From Leclercia adecarboxylata (lineage in GTDB: Bacteria; Pseudomonadota; Gammaproteobacteria; Enterobacterales; Enterobacteriaceae), in contig NZ_CP040889.1 of assembly GCF_006171285.1 (NCBI RefSeq), positions 4,836,001-4,900,000 of the forward strand: 64,000 nucleotides of DNA. The letters are read 5' to 3'. Positions 56,280 to 64,000 of this stretch are shown piece after piece. The position numbers and the translations under genes were made by a program. The notes beneath the pieces were generated by a model that was not told where the DNA came from, made no database searches, and worked only from the letters and a program-made list of their open reading frames with translations. The first letter of the stretch is position 1. The number at the start of each line of letters is the position of its first letter.

Positions 56280-57086
56280 ATGGTCGAAACCCTGCTGGAA
56301 GTGCGCAATCTGAGTAAGACCTTTCGCTATCGCACCGGCTTATTCCACCGTCAGACCGTCGAAGCGGTTAAGCCGCTGAGCTTTACCCTGCGCGAAAAGC
56401 AGACTCTGGCGATCATTGGTGAGAATGGCTCCGGGAAATCAACGCTGGCGAAAATGCTGGCCGGGATGATCGAGCCTTCCGATGGTGAAGTGCTGATTGA
56501 CGACCATCTGCTGAAATTTGGCGATTACTCGTTCCGCAGCCAGCGGATCAGGATGATTTTTCAGGATCCGTCCACGTCGCTGAACCCGCGCCAGCGTATC
56601 TCGCAGATCCTCGATTTTCCGCTGCGTCTGAATACCGACCTTGAGCCGGAGGCGCGGCGTAAACAGATTATCGAGACCCTGCGAATGGTTGGGCTGCTGC
56701 CCGATCACGTCAGCTATTATCCGCACATGCTGGCACCGGGACAGAAACAGCGTCTGGGTCTGGCCCGCGCGCTGATCCTGCGTCCAAAAGTGATCATCGC
56801 CGACGAAGCGCTGGCCTCGCTGGATATGTCGATGCGTTCACAGTTAATCAACCTGATGCTGGAATTGCAGGAAAAACAGGGTATCTCGTATATCTACGTG
56901 ACCCAGCATCTGGGAATGATGAAGCACATCAGCGATCAGGTGCTGGTGATGCATGAAGGCTCGGTAGTGGAGCGCGGCAGTACCGCCTCGGTGCTGGCCG
57001 CACCGCTTCACGATTTGACCAAACGTTTAATTGCCGGCCATTTTGGTGAAGCCTTAACCGCCGATGCCTGGCGAAAAGATCGCTGA
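56280..57086 (+). CDS. sapF: Sap transporter ATPase SapF
   Basis: This 268-residue OppF-type ATPase has Walker A GENGSGKSTLAKM, signature LAPGQKQRLGLARAL and Walker B VIIADEALASLDMS. It pairs with SapD. It is the last gene of the sap operon, starting one base after the sapD stop. No terminator is obvious before fabI, which has its own promoter. Confidence 0.95.
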   Translation: MVETLLEVRNLSKTFRYRTGLFHRQTVEAVKPLSFTLREKQTLAIIGENGSGKSTLAKMLAGMIEPSDGEVLIDDHLLKFGDYSFRSQRIRMIFQDPSTSLNPRQRISQILDFPLRLNTDLEPEARRKQIIETLRMVGLLPDHVSYYPHMLAPGQKQRLGLARALILRPKVIIADEALASLDMSMRSQLINLMLELQEKQGISYIYVTQHLGMMKHISDQVLVMHEGSVVERGSTASVLAAPLHDLTKRLIAGHFGEALTADAWRKDR

Positions 57087-57110
57087 CCCGCCCCGTGTGG
57101 AGTGGTCGGA

Positions 57111-57139
57111 TTAACACTGTACGCGACACATGCTATTAT
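57111..57139 (+). promoter_or_regulatory. fabI promoter
   Basis: TTAACA (57111-57116), a 17-base spacer and TATTAT (57134-57139) form a good sigma-70 promoter about 70 bases before the fabI start. The gene has a good ribosome site (AAGGAT). Confidence 0.65.
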
Positions 57140-57210
57140 CGCCGCGTTTTAACGACGGTTGTCCAAACAGATGACGGCCGCCACAACAATGAATATAAGG
57201 ATTAAGAGCT

Positions 57211-57999
57211 ATGGGTTTTCTTTCCGGTAAGCGTATTCTGGTGACTGGCGTTGCCAGCAAACTGTCCATCGCATACGGCATCGCACAGGCTATGCATCGC
57301 GAAGGCGCTGAGCTGGCATTCACCTACCAGAACGACAAGCTGAAAGGCCGCGTAGAAGAGTTTGCCGCGCAGCTGGGTTCCAGCATTGTTCTGGAATGCG
57401 ACGTTGCACAAGATGAAAGCATCGATGGCATGTTCGCTGAGCTGGCAAAAACCTGGCCGAAATTTGACGGTTTCGTTCACTCCATCGGCTTTGCACCGGG
57501 CGACCAGCTGGACGGCGACTACGTGAACGCAGTCACCCGTGAAGGCTTTAAAATCGCACACGACATCAGCTCCTACAGCTTTGTAGCGATGGCAAAATCC
57601 TGCCGCTCCATGCTGAACCCAGGCGCTGCCCTGCTGACCCTGTCCTACCTGGGTGCTGAGCGCGCAATCCCTAACTACAACGTGATGGGTCTGGCGAAAG
57701 CCTCTCTGGAAGCCAACGTACGCTACATGGCGAACGCGATGGGTCCAGAAGGCGTGCGCGTAAACGGTATCTCTGCGGGTCCAATCCGTACTCTGGCTGC
57801 TTCCGGCATCAAAGACTTCCGTAAAATGCTGGCACACTGCGAAGCGGTTACCCCAATCCGTCGCACCGTGACCATCGAAGACGTGGGTAACTCCGCGGCA
57901 TTCCTGTGCTCTGACCTCTCTGCTGGCATCTCCGGCGAAGTGGTTCACGTTGACGGCGGTTTCAACATCGCTGCAATGAACGAGCTGGAAATCAAATAA
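57211..57999 (+). CDS. fabI: Enoyl-ACP reductase FabI
   Basis: This 262-residue NADH-dependent reductase catalyses the last step of each fatty-acid elongation cycle. It has the SDR-like nucleotide motif with [16 protein letters not shown] and the catalytic Tyr and Lys in [17 protein letters not shown]. Length and sequence match E. coli FabI, including Gly93 ([13 protein letters not shown] region), the site linked to triclosan response. It is monocistronic with a hairpin after the stop. Confidence 0.97.
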   Translation: MGFLSGKRILVTGVASKLSIAYGIAQAMHREGAELAFTYQNDKLKGRVEEFAAQLGSSIVLECDVAQDESIDGMFAELAKTWPKFDGFVHSIGFAPGDQLDGDYVNAVTREGFKIAHDISSYSFVAMAKSCRSMLNPGAALLTLSYLGAERAIPNYNVMGLAKASLEANVRYMANAMGPEGVRVNGISAGPIRTLAASGIKDFRKMLAHCEAVTPIRRTVTIEDVGNSAAFLCSDLSAGISGEVVHVDGGFNIAAMNELEIK

Positions 58000-58005
58000 G
58001 TTCGT

Positions 58006-58031
58006 AACCTTCCCGCTCCGGCGGGAAGGTT
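58006..58031 (+). terminator. Stem-loop after fabI
   Basis: AACCTTCCCGC (58006-58016) pairs with GCGGGAAGGTT (58021-58031) around TCCG, an 11-bp perfect stem six bases after the stop. The following T run is short, so efficiency is uncertain. Confidence 0.75.
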
Positions 58032-58160
58032 TGCCTCCCATCCCGCCACCGCTTTCCCCTCGTTATTCCGTTCCGCTATTTGTTATCACCTAACAATATT
58101 TTTCCGCTTATCCAGCTTACGCCAGGATATTGATCGCTATTATGAGATCAAGGAACGCAC

Positions 58161-59153
58161 ATGGAACAACGCCGTATTTCTGGCAAAGGCCACTGGTATC
58201 ATGAGACCCAGTCCAGTAGCAGCCCGACGGAAGTCCTGCCTTTGGTTCCCGAAGCCGCTCAGGTCGCAGATCGCTTTTTGCTGAACCTCGTTTTACCAGC
58301 GACGCTGCTTGCCGCCTGTGAACGCTGGTTAACCCCGGCCCGGACGCTGTGCGACCTCTTTTTCCCGCGTACCCTGACGGTTACCCGACTGCGCACGTTG
58401 AGCGCGTATGACCGTTTCAGCACCGCCCTGACCGTGGCGCAGGTCTGCGGCGTGCAGCGTCTGTGTAACCACTACGCCGCCCTCCTCGCCCCGCTCCCCG
58501 GCCCCGACTCCTCCCGTGAAAGCAATCGCCGCCTCGCCCAAATCACTCAGTATGCCCGCCAGCTTGCCAGCTCGCCGGACGTGATCGACAGCAAAGCGCA
58601 GCAGGGGCTCGATGAAGTGGGCCTGACGGTGTATGACATTGTCACCATCAACCAGATTATCGGCTTTGTCGGCTTTCAGGCGCGCGTGGTGGCAGTCTTT
58701 CAGGCTCTGCTCGGCCACCCTGTTCGCTGGCTGCCGGGACACCACATTCAGCCTCATGCCCTGCCCGACGATAACACTTTGAATACATGGCAGCCCGCCG
58801 TACCGGGGGTCGAGCGATGTCAGGCCAGCCCAGAGCAGCTGGCGTCCCTTGAACGCTGGCAGGAGGAGCCGCTACTGCAGCAGCTTACACCGGTGTTGTG
58901 TCATGAACCGGCAATCCTCGATCAAACAGGTGAAATTCTGGTCAGTGGCATTCACGCAGAATATGAAAACGACGAGTCGGTAAAGCGTGCCGTAGAACAA
59001 CTGGCTCGATCGCCGGACCAGTTTAGCGCCGCGCAGTTTACCCCGCTGACGAATGACGGGCAGCCGCCGGTACAGGCCATCAACCTGCTTACCTGGAGCG
59101 CTTTTTGCGGCTGGCTGAACCGTCTGAAAATCGCCATCGGCAGGGGCGAATAA
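58161..59153 (+). CDS. yciW: CMD-domain protein YciW
   Basis: This 330-residue protein matches YciW, found between fabI and rnb in E. coli. It has two AhpD-like/CMD segments (TALTVAQVCGVQRLCNHYAAL; LDEVGLTVYDIVTINQIIGF), but the reactive CxxC pair of true AhpD peroxidases is not evident. E. coli yciW belongs to the CysB regulon and has been tied to cysteine and methionine metabolism. Function here is unproven. Confidence 0.85.
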   Translation: MEQRRISGKGHWYHETQSSSSPTEVLPLVPEAAQVADRFLLNLVLPATLLAACERWLTPARTLCDLFFPRTLTVTRLRTLSAYDRFSTALTVAQVCGVQRLCNHYAALLAPLPGPDSSRESNRRLAQITQYARQLASSPDVIDSKAQQGLDEVGLTVYDIVTINQIIGFVGFQARVVAVFQALLGHPVRWLPGHHIQPHALPDDNTLNTWQPAVPGVERCQASPEQLASLERWQEEPLLQQLTPVLCHEPAILDQTGEILVSGIHAEYENDESVKRAVEQLARSPDQFSAAQFTPLTNDGQPPVQAINLLTWSAFCGWLNRLKIAIGRGE

Positions 59154-59242
59154 CCACACTAATGACCTAAAGAGCGCTTGCTGTAACAGTGAGATTCGCG
59201 TAAAACTGTCAGCCGCTCATATGGCTACGAAAATAGATCACT

Positions 59243-61177
59243 ATGCTCCAGGACAACCCGCTGCTAGCGCAGCTTAAACAGCAACTGCATTCCCAGACGC
59301 CACGCGCTGAAGGGGTCGTAAAAGCCACGGAAAAAGGCTTTGGCTTCCTTGAAGTCGATGCGCAGAAAAGTTACTTCATTCCGCCTCCGCAGATGAAGAA
59401 GGTGATGCACGGCGATCGTATTACGGCCGTGATCCATAGCGAAAAGGATCGTGAATCCGCCGAGCCTGAAGAATTAATTGAACCCTTCCTGACCCGTTTT
59501 GTGGGTAAGGTACTGAGAAAAGATGACCGTCTGTCCATCGTTCCGGACCATCCCCTGCTGAAAGACGCCATCCCCTGCCGCGCTGAGCGTGGCGTGACCC
59601 ATGATTTCAAAGAAGGTGACTGGGCCGTGGCAGAAATGCGCCGTCATCCTCTGAAGGGCGATCGCGGTTTTTATGCTGAACTGACCCAGTTTATTACCTT
59701 CGGCGAAGACCATTTCGTGCCGTGGTGGGTCACTCTCGCACGCCATAACCTCGAAAAAGAGGCCCCGGAGGGCGCAGCGACAGAGATGCTGGACGAAGGT
59801 CTGGAGCGTCGCGATCTGACCGCCCTCAATTTTGTCACCATCGACAGCGCCAGCACCGAAGATATGGACGATGCGCTGTATGTTGAAGAGCAGGCTGACG
59901 GCAAACTGCTGTTAACCGTAGCGATTGCCGATCCTACGGCCTGGATCGCTGAAGGTACACCGCTTGATAACGCGGCCAAAATCCGTGCCTTTACCAACTA
60001 TCTGCCGGGCTTCAACATCCCAATGCTGCCGCGTGAACTGTCTGATAATTTATGCTCGCTGCGCGCCAACGAAGTGCGCCCGGTCCTGGCCTGCCGCATG
60101 ACCATCGCTGCCGACGGCACGATTGAAGAGAACATCGAGTTCTTTGCCGCGCTTATCGAATCGAAAGCCAAGCTGGTATATGACGAGGTCTCTGACTGGC
60201 TGGAAAACAGCGGCACCTGGCAGCCAGAATCTGATGCTATTGCCGAACAGATCCGCCTGCTGCAGCGCGTCTGCCTGAGCCGCAGCGAATGGCGTAAAAC
60301 CCATGCGCTGGTGTTCAAGGATCGTCCTGACTACCGCTTCATTCTCGGTGAAAAAGGCGAAGTGCTGGATATCGTTGCTGAACCACGTCGCATCGCTAAC
60401 CGTATCGTTGAAGAGTCGATGATTGCGGCCAATATCTGTGCGGCCCGCGTCCTGCGCGACAAGCTTGGATTTGGCATCTATAACGTGCACACCGGTTTTG
60501 ATCCCGCCAACAGCGAAGCGCTGGCGGCCCTGCTGAAAACGCACGATGTGCATGTGGATCCGCAGGAAGTCCTGACCCTGAATGGTTTCTGTAAACTGCG
60601 CCGTGAACTGGATGCTCAGCCGTCTGGTTTCCTCGACAGCCGCATCCGTCGTTTCCAGTCCTTCGCTGAGATCAGCACCGAGCCAGGCCCGCACTTTGGC
60701 CTGGGTCTGGAAGCCTACGCTACCTGGACGTCGCCGATTCGTAAGTATGGCGATATGGTTAACCACCGCCTGCTAAAAGCGATCGTCAAAGGCGAAACCA
60801 TTGCCCGTCCGCAGGACGACGCTACCGTGCAGATGGCCGAGCGTCGTCGCCTTAACCGCATGGCGGAACGTGATGTCGGTGACTGGCTGTATGCCCGCTT
60901 CCTGAAAGACAAAGCCGGAACCGACACCCGTTTTGCCGCTGAGATCATCGATATCAGCCGTGGCGGCATGCGCGTACGTCTGGTGGATAACGGCGCCGTG
61001 GCCTTCATTCCAGCGCCGTTCCTGCACGCCGTGCGTGACGAACTGGTCTGCAGCCAGGAAAATGGCACCGTGCAGATCAAAGGTGAAGTGGCGTATAAAG
61101 TGACCGAAGTTATCGACGTGACTATCGCTGAAGTGCGCATGGAAACACGCAGCGTTATCGCCCGCCCTGCTGTCTGA
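59243..61177 (+). CDS. rnb: Exoribonuclease II
   Basis: This 644-residue 3'-to-5' exoribonuclease has two N-terminal cold-shock domains, the RNB catalytic domain and a C-terminal S1 domain ([20 protein letters not shown]). The metal-binding Asp cluster lies in [15 protein letters not shown]. Residues match E. coli RNase II throughout, including [16 protein letters not shown]. The ribosome site is weak. A strong terminator follows 18 bases after the stop. Confidence 0.97.
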   Translation: MLQDNPLLAQLKQQLHSQTPRAEGVVKATEKGFGFLEVDAQKSYFIPPPQMKKVMHGDRITAVIHSEKDRESAEPEELIEPFLTRFVGKVLRKDDRLSIVPDHPLLKDAIPCRAERGVTHDFKEGDWAVAEMRRHPLKGDRGFYAELTQFITFGEDHFVPWWVTLARHNLEKEAPEGAATEMLDEGLERRDLTALNFVTIDSASTEDMDDALYVEEQADGKLLLTVAIADPTAWIAEGTPLDNAAKIRAFTNYLPGFNIPMLPRELSDNLCSLRANEVRPVLACRMTIAADGTIEENIEFFAALIESKAKLVYDEVSDWLENSGTWQPESDAIAEQIRLLQRVCLSRSEWRKTHALVFKDRPDYRFILGEKGEVLDIVAEPRRIANRIVEESMIAANICAARVLRDKLGFGIYNVHTGFDPANSEALAALLKTHDVHVDPQEVLTLNGFCKLRRELDAQPSGFLDSRIRRFQSFAEISTEPGPHFGLGLEAYATWTSPIRKYGDMVNHRLLKAIVKGETIARPQDDATVQMAERRRLNRMAERDVGDWLYARFLKDKAGTDTRFAAEIIDISRGGMRVRLVDNGAVAFIPAPFLHAVRDELVCSQENGTVQIKGEVAYKVTEVIDVTIAEVRMETRSVIARPAV

Positions 61178-61496
61178 TTGTTGTCTGCTTGAAGGTCGGT
61201 TCACTCATTGCGGGTGAGCCGATTTTTTTTTGTATTAACCTCACATTCATCATTTTTCCTTACCATTCTCCCCCACAAATTCCGAAAAGCGATCACACTT
61301 ATTAGCGATAATCTGTTGAACTTCATAAGGTGTGACCGGAATATTCATTCGTCTGTATCCTTTTTTGCTAATCTCGTTCTAATATAAGAATACTGGGAAA
61401 AAACAATAAGTTTAGCTCGGGATTACCGCTATTTTAACGCGATTAAACCGACTGGAAATGCACGATGTGTGCAATTAAGTGCGCCTGGGAGAGAGC
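61178..61496. other. Intergenic region between rnb and pdeR
   Basis: This 319-bp gap holds the rnb terminator and then about 265 bp leading to pdeR. I see no ORF worth calling and no RNA gene. It is AT-rich from 61340 to 61435 and must hold the pdeR promoter, with GGGAGAG before the pdeR ATG as ribosome site. Confidence 0.55.
61196..61231 (+). terminator. rnb terminator
   Basis: TCGGTTCAC (61196-61204) pairs with GTGAGCCGA (61214-61222), with one G-T pair, and is followed by nine T residues. It is a classical Rho-independent terminator. Confidence 0.92.
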
Positions 61497-63488
61497 ATGA
61501 TTGACGATCTGGAGCAAAATTTGCTGTTTCGTTACATGGGCACCCACAGTCCCTGGTGGCGACTGACGGCGGACAGCAATGCGCTCCATCTTGCGGCCAG
61601 CGAAAGCGCCGAGACCACTCAGGTGGTGGCGCTGACTGACGAGCAGGCCGACAGTATTCGCCAGATGACGGTGATCACCTCCAGCATCACCATGACGCTC
61701 TCCCTGTACGGAACTGATGTGCCGGTGCACCTCGTGGGCCGTAAAACCACTAAAAAAGAGTGGGCCGGCACCGCCTCCGCCTGGAATGACACCCCCTCCG
61801 TCGCCCGGGATCTGGCCCAGGGTTTATCCTTTGCCGAACAGGTGGTTTCTGAGGCCAACTCAGTGATTGTTATCCTCGATCGGCACGGCAATATTCAACG
61901 CTTTAACCGTCTGAGCGAAGAATACACCGGGATGAAAGAGCACGAGGTCATTGGCCAGAACGTCTTTAAACTCTTTATGAGCCGCAGCGAAGCAGCTGCC
62001 TCCCGCCGCAATATCAGCGGTTTTTTTCGTGACGGCAGTTCTTATGAAGTAGAGCGCTGGATCAAGACCCGCAAAGGGCAACGGTTATTTCTGTTTCGTA
62101 ATAAATTTGTGCACAGCGGCAGCGGGAAAAACGAAATTTTTCTTATCTGTTCAGGTACGGATATCACCGAAGAGCGCCGCGCGCAGGAACGCCTTCGGGT
62201 GCTCGCCAACACCGACACCATTACCGGCCTGCCAAACCGTAACGCCATCCACGATATGATCAGCGAAGCCATCGACACCCGTGGCGATGGCCAGGTCGGC
62301 GTGGTCTACCTCGATCTCGATAATTTCAAAAAAGTGAATGACGCCTACGGGCATATGTTTGGCGATCAGCTTTTGCAGGCGGTGGCGCTGGCGATCCTCA
62401 GTTGCCTGGAGGATGGGCAGGTGCTGGCGCGTCTCGGCGGCGATGAGTTTATCGTGCTGGCAACCGGCACGTCGCAGGGAGCACTCGAAGCCATGGCTTC
62501 GCGGATCCTCACCCGACTGCGTCAGCCCTTCCGGATTGGTTTAATCGAAGTCTATACCGGCTGTTCGCTGGGTATTTCCCTCGCCCCACAGCACGGCACC
62601 GATCGCGAAAGTGTGATCCGCAATGCCGATACCGCGATGTATACCGCAAAAGAGAACGGGCGCGGCACGTTCTGCGTCTTCTCGCCGGAGATGAATCAGC
62701 GGGTCTTTGAATATCTGTGGCTGGACACCAATCTGCGCAAAGCGCTGGATAATGACCAACTGGTGATCCACTACCAGCCTAAAATTACCTGGCGCGGCGA
62801 GGTGAGAACCCTCGAAGCGCTGGTTCGCTGGCAGTCGCCGGAGCGCGGGCTGATCCCGCCCCTGGAGTTTATCTCCTACGCCGAGGAATCCGGGCTCATC
62901 GTTCCCCTGGGGCGCTGGGTGATGCTCGATGTGGTGCGTCAGGTTGCCAAATGGCGCGACAAAGGTATTAACCTGCGCGTGGCGGTTAACGTCTCGGCCC
63001 GCCAGCTGGCGGATCAGACGATTTTCAGCGATCTGAAGCAGGCCTTAAAGGATCTGAATTTTGAGTACTGCCCGATTGATGTCGAGCTGACCGAAAGTTG
63101 TCTGATTGAAAACGAAGAGCTGGCGCTGTCGGTGATCCAGCAGTTCAGCAAGCTGGGAGCGCAGATCCACCTTGATGATTTCGGGACAGGTTATTCGTCC
63201 CTGTCGCAGCTGGCGCGTTTCCCCATCGATGCCATTAAGCTCGACCAGGCGTTTGTCCGGGATATCCATAAGCAGTCGGTATCGCAGTCGCTGGTACGCG
63301 CGATTGTTGCGGTCGCTCAGGCGCTGAATTTGCAGGTGATAGCTGAAGGGGTGGAGAGCGCGAAAGAAGACGCCTTTCTGACCAAGAACGGCGTCAACGA
63401 ACGACAGGGTTTTCTGTTTGCTAAGCCCATGCCCGCTGTCGCATTCGAGCGATGGTTTAAACGTTATCAGGCACGCAACGCGCGTTAA
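61497..63488 (+). CDS. pdeR: Cyclic-di-GMP enzyme and DSF receptor RpfR/PdeR (Gmr)
   Basis: This 663-residue cytosolic protein has an N-terminal about 100-residue RpfF-interacting region ([20 protein letters not shown]), a PAS domain (near 105-225), a GGDEF domain with an intact motif ([12 protein letters not shown]) and an EAL domain with intact EALVRW and [10 protein letters not shown]. In Cronobacter and Burkholderia-type RpfR the PAS domain binds cis-2-unsaturated fatty acids and switches c-di-GMP turnover. ATG 61497 follows GGGAGAG. It converges on rpfF with a four-base overlap. Confidence 0.93.
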   Translation: MIDDLEQNLLFRYMGTHSPWWRLTADSNALHLAASESAETTQVVALTDEQADSIRQMTVITSSITMTLSLYGTDVPVHLVGRKTTKKEWAGTASAWNDTPSVARDLAQGLSFAEQVVSEANSVIVILDRHGNIQRFNRLSEEYTGMKEHEVIGQNVFKLFMSRSEAAASRRNISGFFRDGSSYEVERWIKTRKGQRLFLFRNKFVHSGSGKNEIFLICSGTDITEERRAQERLRVLANTDTITGLPNRNAIHDMISEAIDTRGDGQVGVVYLDLDNFKKVNDAYGHMFGDQLLQAVALAILSCLEDGQVLARLGGDEFIVLATGTSQGALEAMASRILTRLRQPFRIGLIEVYTGCSLGISLAPQHGTDRESVIRNADTAMYTAKENGRGTFCVFSPEMNQRVFEYLWLDTNLRKALDNDQLVIHYQPKITWRGEVRTLEALVRWQSPERGLIPPLEFISYAEESGLIVPLGRWVMLDVVRQVAKWRDKGINLRVAVNVSARQLADQTIFSDLKQALKDLNFEYCPIDVELTESCLIENEELALSVIQQFSKLGAQIHLDDFGTGYSSLSQLARFPIDAIKLDQAFVRDIHKQSVSQSLVRAIVAVAQALNLQVIAEGVESAKEDAFLTKNGVNERQGFLFAKPMPAVAFERWFKRYQARNAR

Positions 63489-64000
63489 CTGGCTTTACGC
63501 AGGCCCGATGCGGTGTGGCGATCCTGCAGCAGAACCAGCCGCTGCATGTAGGCCACATCCTTCGGTTGCAGGCAGAATGCCGCATCCACCCAGTCTTCGG
63601 TGATATCCATCAATTCGCTGCGCGGCAGCTGCAGGACGCGCTGACGGGCGCGCAGCATCGCTCTGACGCCATTCATTTTGGGTTGTAACGTGTCGATGAA
63701 GGTGCGCGTCGCCACGTAGCCCTGGCCGGGTTCAAACAGCACGTCCACCAACCCGTGTTGCTCGTGCCATTCCGCGGTGTGCGACTCCCCTTTATAGATA
63801 AGCTCCTCCGCCAGCTTCATGCCTGAGCGGCGCGCGACCAGCGAGTAGCCTCCCATTCCAGGGAAGAGGTTAAAGGCGATCTCCGGGAAACCTAAGCGTG
63901 CATCCCGCTGCGCCAGTAAAAAGTGGTGCGCCAGCGCGGCCTCAAAGCCTCCGCCCAGCGCACTGCCCTCCACCATCGACAGGGTGATCGCCCCGGTATC
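63485..64000 (-). CDS. rpfF: DSF synthase RpfF (crotonase family), C-terminal part
   Basis: The frame enters from the right edge and ends at 63485, giving 171 residues of a crotonase. [20 protein letters not shown] and [17 protein letters not shown] hold the two Glu residues that act in RpfF-type DSF synthases, which dehydrate 3-hydroxyacyl-ACP and cleave the thioester. Ordinary enoyl-CoA hydratases lack this FNLFPGMG block. An internal Met at 63976 is not the start because the open frame and homology continue through it. It is convergent with its receptor gene. Confidence 0.9.
   Translation of the reverse strand, partial: DTGAITLSMVEGSALGGGFEAALAHHFLLAQRDARLGFPEIAFNLFPGMGGYSLVARRSGMKLAEELIYKGESHTAEWHEQHGLVDVLFEPGQGYVATRTFIDTLQPKMNGVRAMLRARQRVLQLPRSELMDITEDWVDAAFCLQPKDVAYMQRLVLLQDRHTASGLRKAS

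Noticed and set aside
55286..57086. Non-canonical ABC signatures in SapD (LTDGE) and SapF (LAPGQ) as signs of decay.
   Set aside because: E. coli SapD has nearly the same variant, Walker motifs are intact, and both frames are full length, so this is normal for the family as I know it.

Overview
The window looks like the chromosome of an enteric bacterium close to Enterobacter, Lelliottia or Leclercia. From mppA to pdeR the gene content and protein sequences follow the Escherichia coli tpx-tyrR-ycj-psp-sap-fabI-rnb neighbourhood closely. The DSF-type rpfF gene beside pdeR/rpfR and the type VI secretion (T6SS) island beside mppA are traits I associate with Enterobacter and Cronobacter-like genomes. 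The genus call is inference. I see no tRNA, rRNA, CRISPR array, insertion sequence or prophage.

Positions 1-26351 (all minus strand) hold a T6SS cluster read from tssB towards the left edge: tssB, tssC, tssK, tssL, an OmpA-domain partner, hcp, tssH/clpV, an effector-immunity zone around vgrG, PAAR, an unknown membrane protein, tssM, tssA and the start of tssF. The cargo zone (6.7-17.2 kb) is visibly AT-richer in parts. It holds a HExxH metallopeptidase with a lipoprotein partner, a VgrG with a C-terminal extension, a class 3 lipase effector with a lipoprotein partner, a broken Tle1-type phospholipase, three tandem DUF2931 lipoproteins (one cut by a stop codon) and a Sel1-repeat lipoprotein. 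It reads as a record of effector turnover in which a new lipase pair displaced the front of an old one and the old immunity genes stayed. Strong hairpins after hcp probably set a high Hcp to ClpV ratio.

Positions 26.7-30.2 kb carry murein peptide recycling genes (mppA, mpaA, ycjG). Positions 30.3-35.0 kb carry tpx, tyrR with its own TyrR box, and ycjXF with a heat-shock-like promoter.

Positions 35.1-48.9 kb carry the ycjW regulator, ompG and the ycjMNOPQRSTUV operon for uptake and breakdown of glucosides (kojibiose and glucosylglycerate phosphorylases, the keto-sugar QRS enzymes, a beta-phosphoglucomutase and an ABC importer). ycjV is intact here. Two identical 14-bp LacI-type operator candidates lie at ycjM and just before ycjU. 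pspE is missing between pspD and ycjM.

Positions 49.0-51.7 kb hold the phage-shock operon pspABCD and divergent pspF, with a clear sigma-54 promoter. Positions 51.8-57.1 kb hold sapABCDF, followed by fabI, yciW and rnb. The right edge has rpfR/pdeR (PAS-GGDEF-EAL) facing a partial rpfF, a fatty-acid-signal (DSF) synthase and receptor pair.
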